Position numbers and translations under genes: made by a program
Source: JBCCVH01 sp942492555
GTDB taxonomy: Bacteria; Bacteroidota; Bacteroidia; Cytophagales; Amoebophilaceae
Reading direction: 5' to 3'
Length of the DNA stretch: 64,000 nt
Assembly (NCBI GenBank): GCA_942492555.1
Contig: CALOEX010000014.1
Span: 62,001-126,000, forward strand
Part shown: one piece after another, positions 28,101 through 36,118 of the stretch
Layout: each line of letters opens with the position of its first letter
How positions within the stretch are numbered: position 1 is the first letter of the stretch
The notes under the pieces: model-generated
Told to the model about the DNA's origin: nothing
Seen by the model: the letters and a program-made list of their open reading frames with translations, nothing else
The model's database searches: none

Positions 28101-31100
28101 TGGCTTTTGTGTAGCATGTGATGGCTTTTTTGTATGTCATAACTTCATTTTCTTTGAGGCTGTAATAGAGTTTGTATAGGTATGTGTAGGCTGTGCTATT
28201 ATTAGGGATGAAGTTTATGAGTCCTATTTTTTGTAATGTTGTATCGTATTGTTTGGCTATGTCTTTTTTTTGTGTGTTTATGTTGTCTATGTGGGTATTG
28301 CCTTGTAGAATGTGTAGGTAGGAGTTTTGGATGAGGTTGTGGGTGAGGATGTCTTTGTATAGGAGGTTGACGAATTTTCTGAATGCTCCGTTGGAGATGG
28401 CGTAGTCTGGTTCTTGGTGGTTGCTGATTTGTTGTTCTAATTTTATTTCTTCGTTGCCGAGCCATATGCCCCAGCGTTCTTTGATGCTGTTTTGGGTGGG
28501 TGTGTCTCGTATGATTTTTTTTTGTATGTGTTTATAATAGGTATTGAGTGATGGGGGGAGTTGTGTTGGGTTGTAGATGTGGTCGTAGAAATGTTTTTCG
28601 AGGTCTTCTTTGTAGTAGGTGATTTGTATGTATAATATGGAGATGTGGTGAGTGTAGTTTTGTGTTTGTAGTGGTTCTTGGAAGAACCAGCAGTAGAGTT
28701 TCCAGAATTTTTGGAAGAGCTGGTCTTTGTGTTGGATGTTTTCGATTTGTTTGAAGATTTGTGTCATTTCTTTTTTTTCTGTTTCTAAGCGTTCTTGATG
28801 GATTTTTGGTAGTGTTTTGTCACTATTATTATAAAGTATGAATTGACAGGTGCCGTTGTTTCCGGCGCGTGATGTGCGTCCTGTGTTTTGTAGTTCTACT
28901 CGGCTGTTGGTGGGTAGATAGGTAATGAGGACGTGGAGTCCGCCGTTGTTTTCTATGGTTTGGTTGGGGATGAAGTCTGTGCCTCTTCCGGAGATGGAGG
29001 TGGCAAGGATGATGTCGCCGGGTTTTAAGTGGAAATGATGAAATGTCTCTTCGCCGGTGTAGAGGTAGCGTTGTTTTGTGTTGTTTTTTTGGAGGATTTC
29101 GTTGAGTTCATGTGCTTCTTTGATGTGTGGGGATATGACGAGGACTGCTCTTTGTTGTTTTTTGGCATGTATGAGGATGATGTCTATGATGGTGTTTATG
29201 TGTTGTTTTTCTTCTGTGTAGCATAGAGTGGGTAGCTGACGACAGAGGTAGGGGCTGTTGGGTTGGTCTGGGATGCTGCGTTTTTTGTGGGGGGGTATGA
29301 TGAGGCATTCTAGGTTGTATGCTTTTTTGAAAAAGCTTTGGGCACAATCGTTGCCAAGTGTGCCGGTGACACCATAGATGTGTGTGTAGCGGTTGAAGAA
29401 GTAGATATTGGAGAGGTAGGTGGTGATGATGTTTTCTGTGGGTAGGGGTAGTTGGTTGAGGATGGCTAGGTAGTGTGAAAGTCCTCCTGACCATACGAGT
29501 TTGTGTTGTAAAACGCCTGCTTTGCTGTCTATGGGGATGATTTTTTCTTTTTTTACTACGTATTGTACGCCGTTTTCATAGCTGTAGAAAACGTCTAGGG
29601 CATGTTGTATCCATAGGTCTAGTTGTTGCTGGACATAGGTGTGTAGGTGTTTGGGGAAGTAGTGGTGATGCTGGGTGATGAGTTGTTTTAGGTTTGGGAT
29701 GTTTTGTTGTTGGAGGGTTGCTTGGTTGATGTTTTGTTTGTAGTGCTGGAGGGTTTTGTCTTGTGTTGCTGGATGGTAGGGTATTTTGTCTTGGTATATT
29801 TGTTTTTGGTGTTGGGTGTTTAGGTAGGTTTGATAGTGGTTTTGTTGTGTTTGTGTAGGGTGTATAAGGGGTTGTATGTTTTTTTTGATGATGAGTTTAA
29901 TGTTGTCGATGCTATCGTCTTTGAAGGGTTGTAGGGTGTTGGGGGGTTCTTTTTGGGGATTTGGTGTGAATTGTTTTTGTTTGTTTATATGTCCAAATAT
30001 GGGTTGGTCTTTTTCATTGAATCTTACATGATGATTGGTGGGATTGTAGTATAGTTTTTGTTTGTGTGATACGATTTTGTTGACAGTTTGGTTGGTTTGT
30101 TGCCAAATGGTGATGAAGAGGTTGTTGAAGTAGTGTGTACCTAGGTTGTTTTCTGAAAAGTGGGTGCTTTGTCCGCTCTCGTCTAGCAGGAGGCTGTCTA
30201 CTTCGTCTACAAAGACGATGTGGGGGACACGGTTTTTTGTGACTGCTTCTTCTGGTTTTAGTATGTCGTTGAGGAGGTCTCCTTGGTATTCGCTGGCGGT
30301 GGCGTAGAGGATGTCTGCTTGGTAGGCTATTTTTTTATTGGTGCTGTTTTCTGCTACGGTAAGGCCAAAGATTGCATAGAGGGGTTTTTGTTTTTGGGCT
30401 TCTGGTATGGAGAGTTCTGTGGAGGTGGTGATGATGTCTATTTTTGTGTTGTGGCGTAGGGCGAGTATGGTTGCGAACATGGTAATGAGAAGGGATTTGC
30501 CTTCTCCTGTATTGATTTGTTGAATGAGTCCTTTAGGGATTTTTACTTGGTTGTGCTGGGTTTGGAGGGCGTTGTAGTGTAGTAGTAGGGTGAGGAGGGC
30601 TAGGCGTTGGGTGTGGCGTACTTCGTGTCCTGTGTGTAGTGTAATGGCTCTTTCTACTATGGCAATGAAGGAGTGGATGGACCAGTTTGTGAGGTTTGCG
30701 CGATTTTTTTTGATGAGGTTGGTGATGTCTTGTTTGGTGAATTGGGAGATGGTTTTGCGTAGGGTGTTTTTTTCTTTGTAGGAAATAGCCTGTGGTTGGG
30801 TGATGGTTTTTGTGATGGATTGTAGTAAGGAGGCTTCCTGGTTTATTTTTCTAAAATGTTCTTGTTGAGCGTTCCTGCTGACAAGACCCTCTATTTCTCT
30901 GCATATGTCGCTGTTTTTTATAGAATGGATGATGTCTATGAGTTGGGTAAAGGATGTTGTGCTCATGGAGTCAACGATGGTGTTGCTGATGTTTTTGTTT
31001 ATGGGTATGGAAGATGTTACAGCATATAACCAATACTTAAAAACCAACCAACAGATGTTTTTGTTTATGGGTATGGAAGATGTTACAGCGGATGCTCTTT

Positions 31101-32814
31101 CTGCTACGAGGAGGCCCAATAGTGTTAAGCGATGTTGATTGGTTAAGTGCGGATGGATGTGGTTTTGTTGTAGTTGTACTGCTCTTTCTATGATGGCTAC
31201 AAAGCGATAATGGTTAGGTTGAACAAGAGAGTTATTGCCTAATAGGTTTTGTTTTTGATTGCTGACCCAGTCGACGATGTCTTGTTTGGTGAATGTGGAG
31301 ATGGTTTTTGTTTGGGTTGTTGTTTGTTGGAAAGAGATGGTTTTTGTTTTGATACGGAAGTATATGCATGTGTATGTTTTTTTGTTTTTTTCGTTTTCTA
31401 TGTCCTGGCAATGTTTTATGAGGCTTTTTTGCTGGAATTGAAGTGTTTTTTTTTGTTGATGGGCACTTTGTGCAATGTTTTTTATGATGTTTGGTAACGT
31501 GAGGTTGTAGACTTTTCCTTGAGCGTCTTGAAGGGTTTTTGTGTATGTTTTTTGCCAATTTTTTGGTACGTTTTCATTGATGATGTTTGCTGTTGTTAAA
31601 AAGCTGATACCGTATTCATTGGCGTCTATGAGGTAGGAGAAGAAGGAGTTTTGATTTTGGGTAATTTGGGCGGTGTTTTGTAGGGTGTTCTGTAGTAGGT
31701 TTTGGCTTATGTCTATGGTTTGTTCTGGAGTTTTCCATGTGTGTACGAGGGAGAAGAGTGCGTGGTAGATGTTTTGTTGGTGCTGTTTTAATTCGTATTT
31801 TGTCTTTATTTCTTGGGAAAGAAGGCAATAGATGATTTTGTGGAGGTAGTCTAGGGTGGTGGGTTGTTTTTTTTGCACATGGGTTTGCCGAATCCATGCT
31901 TTGAAAGATGAATAGGTGATAAATTGTGCGTCTAGGAGTTGGCATAGTTGTGGGTATCCTGGTCTGTTGCTGGCTAAGTTGGGTGCTAGCTGGAAGTATA
32001 TCCACTGTCTGGATTCTTTTTCTTGGTTGATGAGGTTTTTGTATCGTGTGATGCGGTTTTGTTTTTCTTCTTTGCTGAGGTTTGGGTTCTTGCTTAATAG
32101 GGTGTTGAAGTGATGAATGTAGATTTGTGTTAATGTGTGTATGGGATGATGTATATTGTTTTTGTTGTTTGGATCATGATTGATTTCTTGTGCGTTTGGG
32201 TTTATTGGTGAGGTGTGCAGATTGTCGTTTTTCTGTGTGTTATTATTGTTGTTATGGTTTTTGTTTGGGTTTTTTATGATGGTATCAAAAACCATGGGGT
32301 TTAAGCTGAAGATGTGGAGTATGTCGTTGATGTGGTTTGGATGGATGTTTTTGTCTTGCGAGGACCAGTCTGTGAGTTTATGATAGAGTTGTTGTAGGAT
32401 GATGGTCTTGTTTTCTTTTTTATATTTTTTGTATAATGCTGTTGTTAGGGTGTCGAATGTATCTTCGAGGTATTCTTTTGTTTTGTATGGAAAGAGTTGT
32501 TTGCGGAGTTTTTGCAGGGAGTCGTCGTGAGTTATGTTGCTGATGGAGAGGTCGGGGTTGCTGTTGTCGTCTATGTATGGGTAGCAGTTTTCATCATCGC
32601 TTTCATCGCTGTGGTGGGTGCTGGTTGTACTTGTGTTGCTCTCTCTGTCGTCGTCACTGGTATTGGCACTGGTATAGTCTAGTTCGCTAGTGTAGTTTTC
32701 TTTGCTTTCGCTGGGTGTAATTTCTTTTTGTGGTGTTATTGGGCTGGTGGCATGTGTAGCTGGTAAAAGGAATGCTACGCATAGGGCGGTTAGTAATGCT
32801 ATATGTTTTTTCAT
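22105..32814 (-). CDS. Giant secreted SecA-like polymorphic toxin with Tox-REase-5 nuclease tip
   Basis: 3569 aa. Signal peptide MKKHIALLTALCVAFLLPA, then an acidic Ser/Asp/Glu stretch. The SecA-like core spans about residues 740-1330: INTGEGKS (about 768), VDEVDSLLLDESG (about 870), GVTGTLG (about 1150), SGRGTDF (about 1276) and NTGRTSRAG (about 1313). A TPR-like stretch follows, then a run of nine Asp (about 2195), long coiled coils, and a glycine-zipper segment (about 2600-2640, GGPIGGFIGKQLGGMLGRAI) that could insert into membranes. A Pro/Thr/Lys linker leads to a possible GIY-YIG-like remnant (about 3285) and a C-terminal Tox-REase-5 nuclease (about 3470-3569; GVKFDGIKNG, DAKSGY, EWHFEH). 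It looks like a paralogue of the OTU giant, with a different effector domain. Proposed role: an exported toxin that carries a nuclease into a target cell. Delivery route unknown. Confidence 0.9.
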   Translation of the reverse strand: MKKHIALLTALCVAFLLPATHATSPITPQKEITPSESKENYTSELDYTSANTSDDDRESNTSTTSTHHSDESDDENCYPYIDDNSNPDLSISNITHDDSLQKLRKQLFPYKTKEYLEDTFDTLTTALYKKYKKENKTIILQQLYHKLTDWSSQDKNIHPNHINDILHIFSLNPMVFDTIIKNPNKNHNNNNNTQKNDNLHTSPINPNAQEINHDPNNKNNIHHPIHTLTQIYIHHFNTLLSKNPNLSKEEKQNRITRYKNLINQEKESRQWIYFQLAPNLASNRPGYPQLCQLLDAQFITYSSFKAWIRQTHVQKKQPTTLDYLHKIIYCLLSQEIKTKYELKQHQQNIYHALFSLVHTWKTPEQTIDISQNLLQNTLQNTAQITQNQNSFFSYLIDANEYGISFLTTANIINENVPKNWQKTYTKTLQDAQGKVYNLTLPNIIKNIAQSAHQQKKTLQFQQKSLIKHCQDIENEKNKKTYTCIYFRIKTKTISFQQTTTQTKTISTFTKQDIVDWVSNQKQNLLGNNSLVQPNHYRFVAIIERAVQLQQNHIHPHLTNQHRLTLLGLLVAERASAVTSSIPINKNICWLVFKYWLYAVTSSIPINKNISNTIVDSMSTTSFTQLIDIIHSIKNSDICREIEGLVSRNAQQEHFRKINQEASLLQSITKTITQPQAISYKEKNTLRKTISQFTKQDITNLIKKNRANLTNWSIHSFIAIVERAITLHTGHEVRHTQRLALLTLLLHYNALQTQHNQVKIPKGLIQQINTGEGKSLLITMFATILALRHNTKIDIITTSTELSIPEAQKQKPLYAIFGLTVAENSTNKKIAYQADILYATASEYQGDLLNDILKPEEAVTKNRVPHIVFVDEVDSLLLDESGQSTHFSENNLGTHYFNNLFITIWQQTNQTVNKIVSHKQKLYYNPTNHHVRFNEKDQPIFGHINKQKQFTPNPQKEPPNTLQPFKDDSIDNIKLIIKKNIQPLIHPTQTQQNHYQTYLNTQHQKQIYQDKIPYHPATQDKTLQHYKQNINQATLQQQNIPNLKQLITQHHHYFPKHLHTYVQQQLDLWIQHALDVFYSYENGVQYVVKKEKIIPIDSKAGVLQHKLVWSGGLSHYLAILNQLPLPTENIITTYLSNIYFFNRYTHIYGVTGTLGNDCAQSFFKKAYNLECLIIPPHKKRSIPDQPNSPYLCRQLPTLCYTEEKQHINTIIDIILIHAKKQQRAVLVISPHIKEAHELNEILQKNNTKQRYLYTGEETFHHFHLKPGDIILATSISGRGTDFIPNQTIENNGGLHVLITYLPTNSRVELQNTGRTSRAGNNGTCQFILYNNSDKTLPKIHQERLETEKKEMTQIFKQIENIQHKDQLFQKFWKLYCWFFQEPLQTQNYTHHISILYIQITYYKEDLEKHFYDHIYNPTQLPPSLNTYYKHIQKKIIRDTPTQNSIKERWGIWLGNEEIKLEQQISNHQEPDYAISNGAFRKFVNLLYKDILTHNLIQNSYLHILQGNTHIDNINTQKKDIAKQYDTTLQKIGLINFIPNNSTAYTYLYKLYYSLKENEVMTYKKAITCYTKAITQDPLISIFARYNRSYSNLLLSQKNTYYTYIPPMLILLKFLIYKYGKNIHYIRHSKIIQYCIYTQSIISLSLIYNQIQKTQKHTSEKDLLDISKNIQYHLLPSYKYAQENLNENKKSIQQIEQQKDFLTRFSNHITQTIHQLQNPQCIPSNIIIAQKDLQILYPIQQPHNPRAANVLNPNNLPKEAKKNIIDSIEHGLPQLYIIEISPQKTYKHLFIGTLGIAQILLGALDTYSNNARVTPCAQRLFQDGISDLVYAFKQRSNPTLTWLNYLTKKITPNLTNSLVEYFLPDTNPTESYAQHIPWDCDSTITSTRLSIGHLLFPLNIIHPIFKTYTNAHFYSYHHSNQYLKTIAKLLAGKITYTLLIETAQTYINQPIPFLLEKGATHLATKEKLTNNITKDLTNNSLTQQALQLQSHGYPEWERIFKEEGNNIIQRYNRDQLYKLLLYINTSSIIIHNHRFQQLCHTYISYIDHETDTQRNIRDNTIDFIHSIIEGISGRLTAPEPIKTSPTPTTEKQNITPQPLWLRSFQHVVYMSTEPWFWQYPTKRQRIAGSISTYYKAIPYFRLCYNLYQQHRDFTKIFFDNIRRKFHTNIQTQTAQINNINTPHNQTTNHRRQYETDDDDDDDDDPNTQNPSTQPQPLFDPQTQNQINQSLATTFADSLHQQTLSSINNTCIQPRVNAAITALINKIFNQQTFEENLQKELEKAEKDLKKKLFQQYLDTLSYDEDKEHMKKAEMREAFNNHACSHVEINLEGQYIICINGEQYAPDGWRSVQKELKTVILANRDSIHKLALKKSTKEHEEALKKKSVKEKIAYNQKIKQNIEKILIETEDKASKEYIEAVAHMDALIATNQQYSCQPLYEYMAIAPHTLSSFFRKPIQKIINYSENIRERKRDNNTLKTTIQKLENYQQKIHKQLIQSDFGYHLHGVIEERFVQIQQKKAEYDWEEQTKGMSDQKKAEWLAKKNKEANEELAQLKIKNIEGSSLRNQALLGKIIGLTTSSQKDAMAQKAKKLMIQGTGIFIGMTLGKKAGEIVGASIGACFGGPIGGFIGKQLGGMLGRAIGGYVGKKIGDEISEKLVEQGILQQNQALQDLLKDLKKHCECPYTKEQLQKKTEKQFDIVNTLENKTALNYYERQKLEMALRELDNCEKYTKNLQKVEQKVVQATTTWYESMTDFIGFGKNTPQMQVDEALLAQHTKIKEKNHQLRKQLGCQRSDDYDNIQEIDKAQYQEYFNTLSAEAQKKELEDNPNKNITPEIAKKIIEKLHNNPEQLERITEKKKALYQQELQQQIAGKNKKEILDFIASKTEELCNNTDNNCSLKNENTITQIQVLSEMMQDQELITHHASNSSLLNKIGKKATPVLQSNILLSIGNRFLKHITSSQDAVSTTAYSSQALDLHNKLQQQQTKIYTTQTGIPREKVYATEDEKIQVAFSTIFKSACSTAQGMWYQKKLADPKLFAAEATFHTMKDLLQDPNNISNLSNIFLGHLGEQMMDYTTIYQDLQDSLHTPTYQQSTIAKKEQHYHSKALAFQQSIYERKIYKKDKKEWRKIKIKKELDELEEKMDIGAEFFNVVALPRLINKVKRNHPICPTKKTSNSTHIKKIPQLNQPPQNKKKLAKNVTKVTFKSTEEKESHTTKHTPNPNSQKLTTQATATPPANKAPPAPLTKKTHPSLQPSHPEARSTQVRQPTSKQPARIHGNSRCSQKPQTCFRIKKNGKVINCGITGQKNPHQQIYKKIAKAYGKDAQVTIEILKPLPNRQQALNWKRTQKALIKKPCSGKHSTSTAPTDPLLKKINLPNKAIRQFAKIATITCPLKKEAELLSFLKKNSGLALKIEKNVHFEKFVNKMGLSKSKVKDLFNNLRQTVKKLPILDGEFILTNEHMSEAAAKYQSHVTGMPFNESYLLKGVKFDGIKNGVLLDAKSGYENFVNKEKGIFHKWFTKGDALKAQAKRQVAAAQGNPIEWHFEHKEVMQCVENLLNETPHNIIFKHTPI
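30988..31089. repeat. 36-bp direct repeats flanking 30 bp, inside giant toxin
   Basis: A 36-bp sequence starting GATGTTTTTGTTTATGGGTA occurs exactly at 30988-31023 and 31054-31089, separated by 30 bp. The 66-bp unit is in frame and duplicates AVTSSIPINKNI. The spacer composition (runs of A and CCAA) differs from its G/T-rich surroundings, as if a short insert came with a target duplication. Confidence 0.85.
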
Positions 32815-32912
32815 AGTTGCATTATACTTTTTTTACCAGATAATATGATTAAAAGCTTTTAATTTATAAAAAAAAGAGATCTTTTGTATGCTATAACAAA
32901 CAAATATTGTAA

Positions 32913-32920
32913 CAAAAATA
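32913..32920 (-). promoter_or_regulatory. Candidate -7 box for giant toxin operon
   Basis: Minus strand reads TATTTTTG, matching the Bacteroidetes -7 consensus TAnnTTTG, about 100 nt before the toxin ATG in the divergent gap to mnmA. A clear -33 TTTG at the right distance is not seen, so this is tentative. Confidence 0.3.
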
Positions 32921-33120
32921 ATACATCAACTTATGTGTGGTGTAACAAGTATAAAACGAAAGGTTTTTTATGATACTTTTTGGGTAGGGGTTTAGGGGGT
33001 CGTATTTTTTTGAGGAATGGTGTTTACAGGAGGAACATGCTGTTTTTTTTTTGGAAAACAGTAGTTTTGCTTGGCCTTTATGGTGATGTTTATTGGGGGG
33101 CTTTTTTTATTTTTTTGGCT

Positions 33121-34245
33121 ATGCATGATAAAAAACGGGTTTTGGTAGCTATGAGTGGTGGTATTGATAGTTCTGTTGCAGCAATTAAATTGCATCAAGC
33201 GGGTTATTCTGTGGTTGGAATCACGATGAAAACATGGAATTATACGAATGCTTGTAGTACGAAAAAGCAAATAGGATGTTGCAATTTGGATACGATTAAT
33301 GATGCACGACAAGTGGCTACACGCATTGGTTTTCCTTATATGGTGCTGGATATACGTGAGGAGTTTGGAGAATATGTTATTAATGATTTTGTGGATACTT
33401 ATATGGCGGGTCGTACTCCAAATCCTTGTGTTTTGTGTAATACGCATATTAAGTGGGATGCTTTGCGTCGACGGGCGGATGAGTTGGGGTGTTATTATCT
33501 TGCAACTGGCCATTATGCACGTGTGCGGGAAGAGAATGGTCGCTATATGCTCTATAAGAGTAATGATGCTAAAAAGGATCAGACCTATGCGTTGTGGGGT
33601 CTTTCTCAAGAGAATCTTAAACGTACTATTTTTCCTTTGGGTGATCTTACTAAGGATGAGGTGCGTACGTTTGCTACGGCTCATGGTTTTACGAATTTGG
33701 TGAAAAAGCCGGAGTCTTATGAGATTTGTTTTATTCCTGATAATGATTATCGTGGCTTTTTGAAGCAACGTGTAGGGGATTTAGCCGAGAGGGTGGGTGT
33801 TGGGGATTTTGTGTTGACGAATGGTGAAGTGGTGGGTAAACATGATGGCTATATGAATTTTACAGTGGGGCAACGACGTGGGTTGAATATTTCATTGGGC
33901 TATCCTGTATATGTTGTTGAGATTGATGCGATGCATAATCGTGTTGTTGTTGGTTCGTTTGATGAGCTTGTACGTGATGGGATGTATGTGCATCGTGTTA
34001 ATATGATGAAGGTTGCTAAGATTACTGGTTATATGGAGGCTATTGTTAAGGTACGGTATAATGATGTGGGGCATCCTGGTATTTTGCAACAGGAGGGGGA
34101 TCGGCTAAAGGTTTTTTTTGGTGATGGTGTGCATGCTATTGCACCGGGACAAGCGGCGGTTTGTTATACTTCGACTGGAGATGTTATTGCTGGAGGATGG
34201 ATTGTGTCTTCTTTTCGGCAAAAGCGTATTTTTAATCAAAAATAG
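33121..34245 (+). CDS. mnmA: tRNA-specific 2-thiouridylase MnmA
   Basis: 374 aa from ATG 33121. It makes the s2 modification of wobble uridine-34 in tRNA-Lys, Glu and Gln. Evidence: PP-loop SGGIDSS at residues 12-18; catalytic Cys103 in NPCVLCN; second catalytic Cys203 in SYEICFIPD; GRRGL-type motif as VGQRRGLN. The frame is open upstream for another 47 codons, but that stretch is low-complexity and the family starts at KKRVLVAMSGG, so 33121 is chosen. It is divergent from the giant toxin gene and followed after 1 nt by the EamA transporter, suggesting an operon. Its DNA is strongly G/T-rich on the plus strand, like its neighbours. Confidence 0.95.
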   Translation: MHDKKRVLVAMSGGIDSSVAAIKLHQAGYSVVGITMKTWNYTNACSTKKQIGCCNLDTINDARQVATRIGFPYMVLDIREEFGEYVINDFVDTYMAGRTPNPCVLCNTHIKWDALRRRADELGCYYLATGHYARVREENGRYMLYKSNDAKKDQTYALWGLSQENLKRTIFPLGDLTKDEVRTFATAHGFTNLVKKPESYEICFIPDNDYRGFLKQRVGDLAERVGVGDFVLTNGEVVGKHDGYMNFTVGQRRGLNISLGYPVYVVEIDAMHNRVVVGSFDELVRDGMYVHRVNMMKVAKITGYMEAIVKVRYNDVGHPGILQQEGDRLKVFFGDGVHAIAPGQAAVCYTSTGDVIAGGWIVSSFRQKRIFNQK

Positions 34246-34246
34246 T

Positions 34247-35131
34247 ATGGGTGATTTTTCTGCTAAAAGATACAAACAGGGTGGAATGTGGTTTCTATTG
34301 AGTTTGTTGATCAGTGCGATTAATGATGTTTTGGCTAAGTTGCTGGTGGATGCTGGGATGCATTTTTGGCATATTGTGTTTGGTCGTCTTTTTGTTAGTC
34401 TGGTGAGTTTTTTGCCCTATATGGTTGTGTATCCTGGGTTGTTGCGAACAAAAAGAATGGATTTGCATGCATTGCGGGGTGGTCTTTTTGTGCTGGCTAT
34501 TGGGTTGTGGAATTATGGTTTTTTGCATAATACGAATACGACTGCTACTGTGATGAGTTTTACACTACCTGTTTTTGTCTGTATGCTGGGGGTGGTTTTT
34601 CTTCGGGAGAAACCGACGGTGCGGTTGATTGTTAGCACAATTATGTGTTTTTGTGGTATTTTTATTATTTTTTATTTAAAGGGTGATTGTACATACAATG
34701 GTTGCACTTGGGCTTTTGTTGTTGCTAGTATTTTGTTTGCTAGTTTGGATGTTATCAATAAGTACCAGCTGGAGAAGGAATTTATTCATACGATGGTTTT
34801 TTATAGTAATGTTGTTGGGGTTTTGATTGTATTACCTTTTGCCTGGCGGGTGGATGGGGCTTTTCCTAGGGGGTATCTTATGATGTATTTGATTTTGTTG
34901 GGTTGTGGTAGTAATGCGATTATTTTGTGTGTGTTAAGGGCTTATCAGTGTGCTTCGCCTGTTGTTTTGGCTCCTTTACGTTATGTGGAATTGTTGATTT
35001 CGGTGTTTTTGAGTGTTGTAGTTTTGGGTGTTGTGCCTTATTATGAGTGTTTGGGGGCTTTGGTGATTATTCCTGCTGTTGTGTTTTTATCTTGGAAAGA
35101 AGTGGGTGAAATAGGGGATCAAGATAGATAA
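34247..35131 (+). CDS. EamA/DMT-superfamily transporter
   Basis: 294 aa from ATG 34247 (MGDFSAKRYKQGGMWF), one nt after the mnmA stop. About ten hydrophobic segments in two halves, the EamA layout, with LREKPTVRLIVSTIMCFCGI at the end of the first half and the usual PAVVFLSWKE near the C-terminus. EamA carriers export or import small metabolites; in intracellular bacteria some import S-adenosylmethionine or nucleotide-like compounds, but the substrate cannot be read from sequence. An alternative start upstream inside mnmA is rejected. Confidence 0.85.
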   Translation: MGDFSAKRYKQGGMWFLLSLLISAINDVLAKLLVDAGMHFWHIVFGRLFVSLVSFLPYMVVYPGLLRTKRMDLHALRGGLFVLAIGLWNYGFLHNTNTTATVMSFTLPVFVCMLGVVFLREKPTVRLIVSTIMCFCGIFIIFYLKGDCTYNGCTWAFVVASILFASLDVINKYQLEKEFIHTMVFYSNVVGVLIVLPFAWRVDGAFPRGYLMMYLILLGCGSNAIILCVLRAYQCASPVVLAPLRYVELLISVFLSVVVLGVVPYYECLGALVIIPAVVFLSWKEVGEIGDQDR

Positions 35132-35217
35132 AGGGGTGTGTTTTTGGGTGGTGTTTTGATGGATTTTTTTTATTGTGTGGTTTGTGGTTGTATAATGTAT
35201 TTGTTTATTTTTGTTTT

Positions 35218-35940
35218 ATGGAATGTTTAGATGATGTATTAAATGATATGAAAGTTGTTTTGCATAGCTATAAAAATGAGTTGCGCATGTTACAAAATCA
35301 ACGTTATTTTAAAACAGGTCCTGCAGATTATGGGGCTGGAGATGTTTTTATAGGTGTAAGTATGCCTCATATTCGTCTTGTTGCCAAGCGGTTTTCTTAT
35401 GTGTCTTTGGATGTTTTGTCGTTGTTGCTTGTTTCTTCTATCCATGAGGAGCGGTCTTTGGCACTGGTGATATTGGTGAATCGTTATCAAAAGGAGAAGG
35501 GTGTTGAAATGCGTAAGGTTATTTTTGATTTTTATGTGGCACATATGGATTGTGTGAATAATTGGGATTTGGTGGATGTGTCTGCTCCGCAGGTTGTGGG
35601 AGGGTATTTATATGAGTGTGCTGAGGGGAATGAGCGTAAAAATTGGGCTTTGTCTGCTAATATGTGGTATCGTCGTATTGCTGTTGTTTCTACGTTGTAT
35701 GATATTCGTAGGGGATGTTTTGAAGTGTTTTTTGATCTTATTGCTGTGTTGTATGGGGATAGGGAAGATCTTATTCATAAGGCTTTGGGATGGATGTTGC
35801 GTGAAATAGGCAAAGGTGATAAGGAGGTATTATATGCTTTTTTGGAAAAAAATTGGAATAGAGTTGCTCGTACTACTTTACGGTATGCTATTGAGCGTTT
35901 TACGGTTGGGGAAAGGGATTATTTTTTGCGAAAAAGATGA
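35218..35940 (+). CDS. AlkD-like DNA alkylation repair protein
   Basis: 240 aa from ATG 35218 (MECLDDVLNDMKVVL). Matches the DNA alkylation repair family (AlkD, HEAT-like repeat glycosylases): YFKTGPADYGAGDVFIGV near the start, then HEERSLALVILVN, NNWDLVDVSAPQVVG and RRIAVVS. AlkD-type enzymes remove N3- or N7-alkylated purines. The W-D pair of the NNWDLVD motif, a hallmark of the family, is present. Upstream in-frame Met at 35173 precedes a hydrophobic, unlikely extension. It lies 86 nt after the EamA gene. G/T-rich like mnmA. Confidence 0.88.
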   Translation: MECLDDVLNDMKVVLHSYKNELRMLQNQRYFKTGPADYGAGDVFIGVSMPHIRLVAKRFSYVSLDVLSLLLVSSIHEERSLALVILVNRYQKEKGVEMRKVIFDFYVAHMDCVNNWDLVDVSAPQVVGGYLYECAEGNERKNWALSANMWYRRIAVVSTLYDIRRGCFEVFFDLIAVLYGDREDLIHKALGWMLREIGKGDKEVLYAFLEKNWNRVARTTLRYAIERFTVGERDYFLRKR

Positions 35941-36007
35941 TGGGTTTGTGTGTTTTTGGTGTGTAATCTGGGTTTATGGGTTGCTGGAATTGTCAACATG
36001 GCAAATA

Positions 36008-36041
36008 TTTGTGTGGTTTTAATGAAAAAGCAGTACATTTG
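36008..36041 (+). promoter_or_regulatory. Candidate Bacteroidetes promoter for rpsP
   Basis: TTTG at 36008-36011 and TACATTTG at 36034-36041 match the -33 TTTG and -7 TAnnTTTG pattern with 22 nt between them, about 78 nt before the rpsP start. Confidence 0.45.
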
Positions 36042-36118
36042 GCTAGTTTTTACACTATTTCTTTCTTTGAAAGAAGTCTTTTTTAAGGGTGTTAAAATTC
36101 AACAATAAGCTTTATTTT

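Noticed and set aside
22439..32682. Many plus-strand frames of 60-140 codons opposite the giant toxin gene
   Set aside because: They mirror a strongly G/T-skewed strand, overlap an intact 3569-codon gene, have no recognisable domains and no ribosome-binding pattern.
32980..33120. 47-codon N-terminal extension of MnmA
   Set aside because: Low-complexity hydrophobic sequence with no family support; MnmA begins at the KKRVLVAMSGG region.
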